In this document: positions 61,820 through 64,000 of the stretch, piece by piece | Numbering within the stretch: position 1 is the first letter of the stretch | Layout: every line of letters starts with the position of its first letter | Assembly: GCA_944474755.1 (NCBI GenBank) | Contig: OX104116.1 | Coordinates: 5,893,547 to 5,957,546 of the forward strand | Source: Limnoperna fortunei | Taxonomy: Eukaryota; Mollusca; Bivalvia; Mytilida; Modiolidae | Reading direction: 5' to 3' | DNA length: 64,000 bases | Translations under genes and position numbers: made by a program | The notes under the pieces: model-generated | Databases searched by the model: none | What the model saw: only the letters and a program-made list of their open reading frames with translations | What the model was told of the DNA's origin: nothing

Positions 61820-62720
61820 ATATTATCTCTAACCGTTTTCAAGTTTTAACCAAAAAACCGAATAACTCAAACATGTCAAGGGCTGTTACTCGAAAACGGT
61901 TCATCGCACACCTTCGGTTCAAATGTACCAAATGAAGGTCTCGACAAAATTTAGCATATACGTGTCAAGGGCCATAACCTGGAAAACGGTTTGTCACACA
62001 GTTTTCGACACTATATATCAAATGTAGATCTCAACGAGAGGAACATTTTTCTCATATATTGTCTGCTTCAATTTTGTATGGTTTTTGAGTTATATTGAAA
62101 ATAAAAGTTAGCCGAAACCAGTCAAGGGCCATAACCTCGAAAACGGTTTGTCGCACAGTTTTCAACTATTTATATCAAATGTAGATCTCAATGAGAGGAA
62201 CATTTTTCTCATATATTGTCTGCTTCAATTTTGTATGGTTTTTGAGTAATATTGAAAACAAAATTTAGCCAAAACCTGTCAAGGGCAATAACTCCTAAAC
62301 GGTTCATTGAACAATTTTTGACATAATAGACCAATTGTAGGTCTCAATAAGAGGAGTATTTTTCCAATTTATTGTCTGCTTCTATCTTTTACAGTTTTCG
62401 AGTTATAAGTCAAAAACCAATCAACCGACTCATGTCAAGGGCAATAACTCCTAAACGGTTCATTGAATAATTTTTTACATTATAGACCAAATGTAGGTCG
62501 CAATGAGAGGAGTATTTTTCCAATTTATTGTTTGCTTCTATTCTTTACGGTTTTCGAGTTATAGGTCAAAAACCAATCAACCGGAACATGTCAAGGGCAA
62601 TAACTCCTAAATGGTAAATTGAACAGTTTTGGACATAAAAGACCAAATGTAGGTCTCAATAAGAGGAGTATTTTTCCAATTTATTGTCTGCTTCCATCTT
62701 TTACGGTTTTCGAGTTATTA
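61820..62720 (+). repeat. Core tandem monomers of L10 (mixed types)
   Basis: There is one TATATTATCTCTAACCG-type monomer (L1 has two), then AGC-type monomers at about 61950, 62110 and 62267, then two GTCAAAAACCAATC-type monomers at 62409 and 62565. The equivalent TGTCAAGGG landmark is 156 bases apart across the type boundary, so the phase is maintained. Confidence 0.8.
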
Positions 62721-63203
62721 TGATAACAAGATTCGAGGCCTAAGGTCGAGGTCTAACTGAACTTTGACCTTGAGATTTTCTTTAAGGTCATGTCACAGAA
62801 CAACAAATGGTGAACACCCAAGGTGTTTTTGACTTCCGGTTTGTGAGTTTTGTTGATGACCGGAGTCATTGAAACATTCAAGGTATACCGCTCGCCTTCG
62901 CTCGACAAAATTTTTTGGCCAAATTATGGCACAAAGTTGTCTCAAACGTTCCTTAACATTTCTCACTTTTCAGTTTTTCTCTAAATTTTATAGTTTCTGA
63001 GTTGTTCTGATAACAAGGTTTTCGTTGTTGGGGCAGATAACTCTGTAAAGAAAAAGTTTTCGGTGTCGAAGGGTGAACACCGAACAGGTCTTAAGAGTTC
63101 GATACTTGGTTTAAAAGATCAAAATGATATGTCGCGAAGTCTTTTTCACAGACTGTTTTGAAATGTGGCGGAAGAAAAAGAATAAGAATAATAATAATAA
63201 TAA

Positions 63204-64000
63204 GATAGGGCTAATTGTTCAAGAACAATTAGAAAGGTCTTTCCCAGATACCTTTACGAAATTAATTTTTCTTCATCTCTTGTTGTGAACTTGACTACAT
63301 AAGTTACTGAACCATTTTTTAGGCGGAATAGACTATTTCTGTGGTCCTGAGTAAAAAAATACATGGTTGTCAAGGACTTTCGTGGCCGTTGCTAAGGACA
63401 AAATGCCACTTCCGGTTGTAAAATGACATATACCAGTAAAGTACATTACCCTGATTTAAAAAATATATGGTTGCTAAGGACTTTTTGTAATGGTGACCTG
63501 GTTGCTATCGTATGACCTTGACCTGTGACCATTAAATTTGGGCTCAAATTGAAGGCCTTTACTTGATGATCATGTTAAACCTATATGTTTACTATATTAT
63601 CTGTAACGGTTTTCAAGTTGTATGCCAAAAACTGATTAACTGAAATGAGCCAAGAGCCCGAACTCGAGAACGGTTCATCGCACAGTTTCGGACCAAATGT
63701 ATCAAATGAAGGCCTTGATGAGAGGAGTATTTTTCCCATTTATTGTCTTCTTCTATCTTTTATCGTTTTCGAGTTGTAATGATAACAAGATTGGAGGCCT
63801 AAGGTCGAGGTCACTTCTGAACTTTGACTTTGAGATTTTCTTTAAAGATATGTCATAGGACAATAAATGGTGAAGACCTTTTGTGATTTCGACTTACGGT
63901 TTGTGAGTTTTTGTGATAAGCGGAGTCCTTGAAACATTCAAGGTATACCGCTCGCCTTCGCTAGTCAGAAATTTTTAGCCAAAATATGTCATAAAGTTGT
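63204..64000 (+). mobile_element. Divergent unit D8, cut by the right window edge
   Basis: The 5' stem-loop CTAATTGTTC / GAACAATTAG (63211-63232) is perfect with two compensated changes from the usual stem. GGTCTTTCC lies at 63236-63244. The body resembles D1 and D4 with GTTGCTAAGGAC strings, a decayed TGACC cluster (about 63512-63530), one monomer, and the start of the 3' domain with AAGGTATACCGCTCGCC near 63940. The 3' end lies outside the window. Confidence 0.82.

Larger units (their letters stand above)
59742..63203 (+). repeat. L unit 10 (about 3460 bp), most diverged L, lacking its 5' stem-loop
   Basis: It starts at GTCTTTCCGG, then follows the L/S module in decayed form (degenerate C tract near 59858). 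The GC hairpin is cut to its left arm (about 59912-59942), followed by sequence resembling the L middle segment out of place (59943 to about 60090). From about 60300 it aligns with L again. The core has both monomer types: AGCCGA-type (62110, 62267) and GTCAAAAACCAATC-type (62409, 62565). It ends in the conserved 3' domain and (AAT)n, then D8. It looks like an older branch of the L lineage. Confidence 0.82.
1..64000 (+). repeat. Composite head-to-tail array of 32 element-derived units (L, S and D classes)
   Basis: The whole window can be split into consecutive units, each starting with a 5' stem-loop (CATTTGTTC, short loop, GAACAAATG) shortly followed by GGTCTTTCC, and nearly all ending in an (AAT)n tract. 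All units lie in the same orientation. Eleven are L type (about 3.36 kb), 13 are S type (about 1.40 kb) and eight are divergent D type. The L and S copies between 2241 and 54446 look almost identical by eye. No unit encodes a recognisable enzyme. The architecture is that of non-autonomous Helentron-like or pearl-like elements, amplified into a satellite-like array; the family name is inferred from structure, not from a database match. Confidence 0.9.

Noticed and set aside
1..64000. CRISPR array, because short palindromic repeats recur
   Set aside because: The repeated stem-loops are 0.7 to 3.5 kb apart, the intervening sequence is itself repeated, and the sequence looks animal.
1..64000. Tandem rRNA, 5S, snRNA or histone gene cluster
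   Set aside because: I recognise no rRNA or snRNA sequence and no histone reading frames in either unit type.
1..64000. LTR retrotransposon, LINE or viral insertion
   Set aside because: There are no long terminal repeats with primer-binding sites, no polymerase, integrase, Gag or capsid frames, and no poly-A tails with target-site duplications.
1..64000. Telomeric repeat array
   Set aside because: No TTAGGG-type tracts are visible. A pericentromeric or subtelomeric position remains possible but cannot be read from the sequence.

Overview
The window looks like non-coding repetitive DNA from an animal nuclear genome, most likely a mollusc and probably a bivalve. I infer this from the AT-rich base composition, the lack of any credible long reading frame on either strand, the many TGACCTTGACCTTTGACC and AAGGTCAAGGTCA strings, the GGGAGATAACTCC motifs and the GGCGGAAGAA-(AAT)n tails, which I associate with dispersed elements in bivalve genomes. 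The species cannot be named from this sequence. I found no protein-coding gene, tRNA or rRNA that I would defend.

Nearly every base belongs to a head-to-tail array of 32 units, all in the + orientation, built from one element family. There are three classes. L units (11 copies, 3.36 kb when intact) and S units (13 copies, 1.40 kb) make up the homogeneous left and centre. D units (8 copies, about 0.76 to 1.7 kb) are divergent relatives placed at unit boundaries. The order is L S L S S L S S L L L S D L L L S D S S S S S D S D D L D D L D. From 2241 to 54446 the L and S copies look almost identical: their lengths differ only through a poly-C tract of 11 to 16 bases, one extra AAT, one single-base deletion and the joining base. 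From about 54.4 kb the units diverge (L9, D6, D7, L10, D8), so the homogenised part of the array probably ends there.

A complete unit reads: a 5' terminal stem-loop (CATTTGTTC / GAACAAATG) followed by GGTCTTTCC; an internal body; a core of tandem monomers of about 155 to 158 bp (L and most D units); a conserved 3' domain; an (AAT)n microsatellite; and a 3' terminal stem-loop whose arms read GGTCTTCCC and GGGAAAGACC. This matches the general plan of non-autonomous, tandem-repeat-bearing elements such as the bivalve pearl/CvA type and the Helentron-associated (HINE/DINE) group. I assign it to that group by architecture only. The L and S units in the array lack the 3' stem-loop and join directly through (AAT)n, while stem-loops survive next to D units.

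L and S begin with the same 629-bp module, then run through about 370 to 390 bp of clearly related but diverged sequence, and then have different tails. L carries the 155-bp-type core and the family 3' domain. S carries a 400-bp tail with only faint remnants of that domain. The window therefore appears to catch a dispersed mobile element turning into a satellite-like, higher-order array. No transposase, Rep/helicase or reverse transcriptase is encoded here, so any mobilisation would have been in trans.
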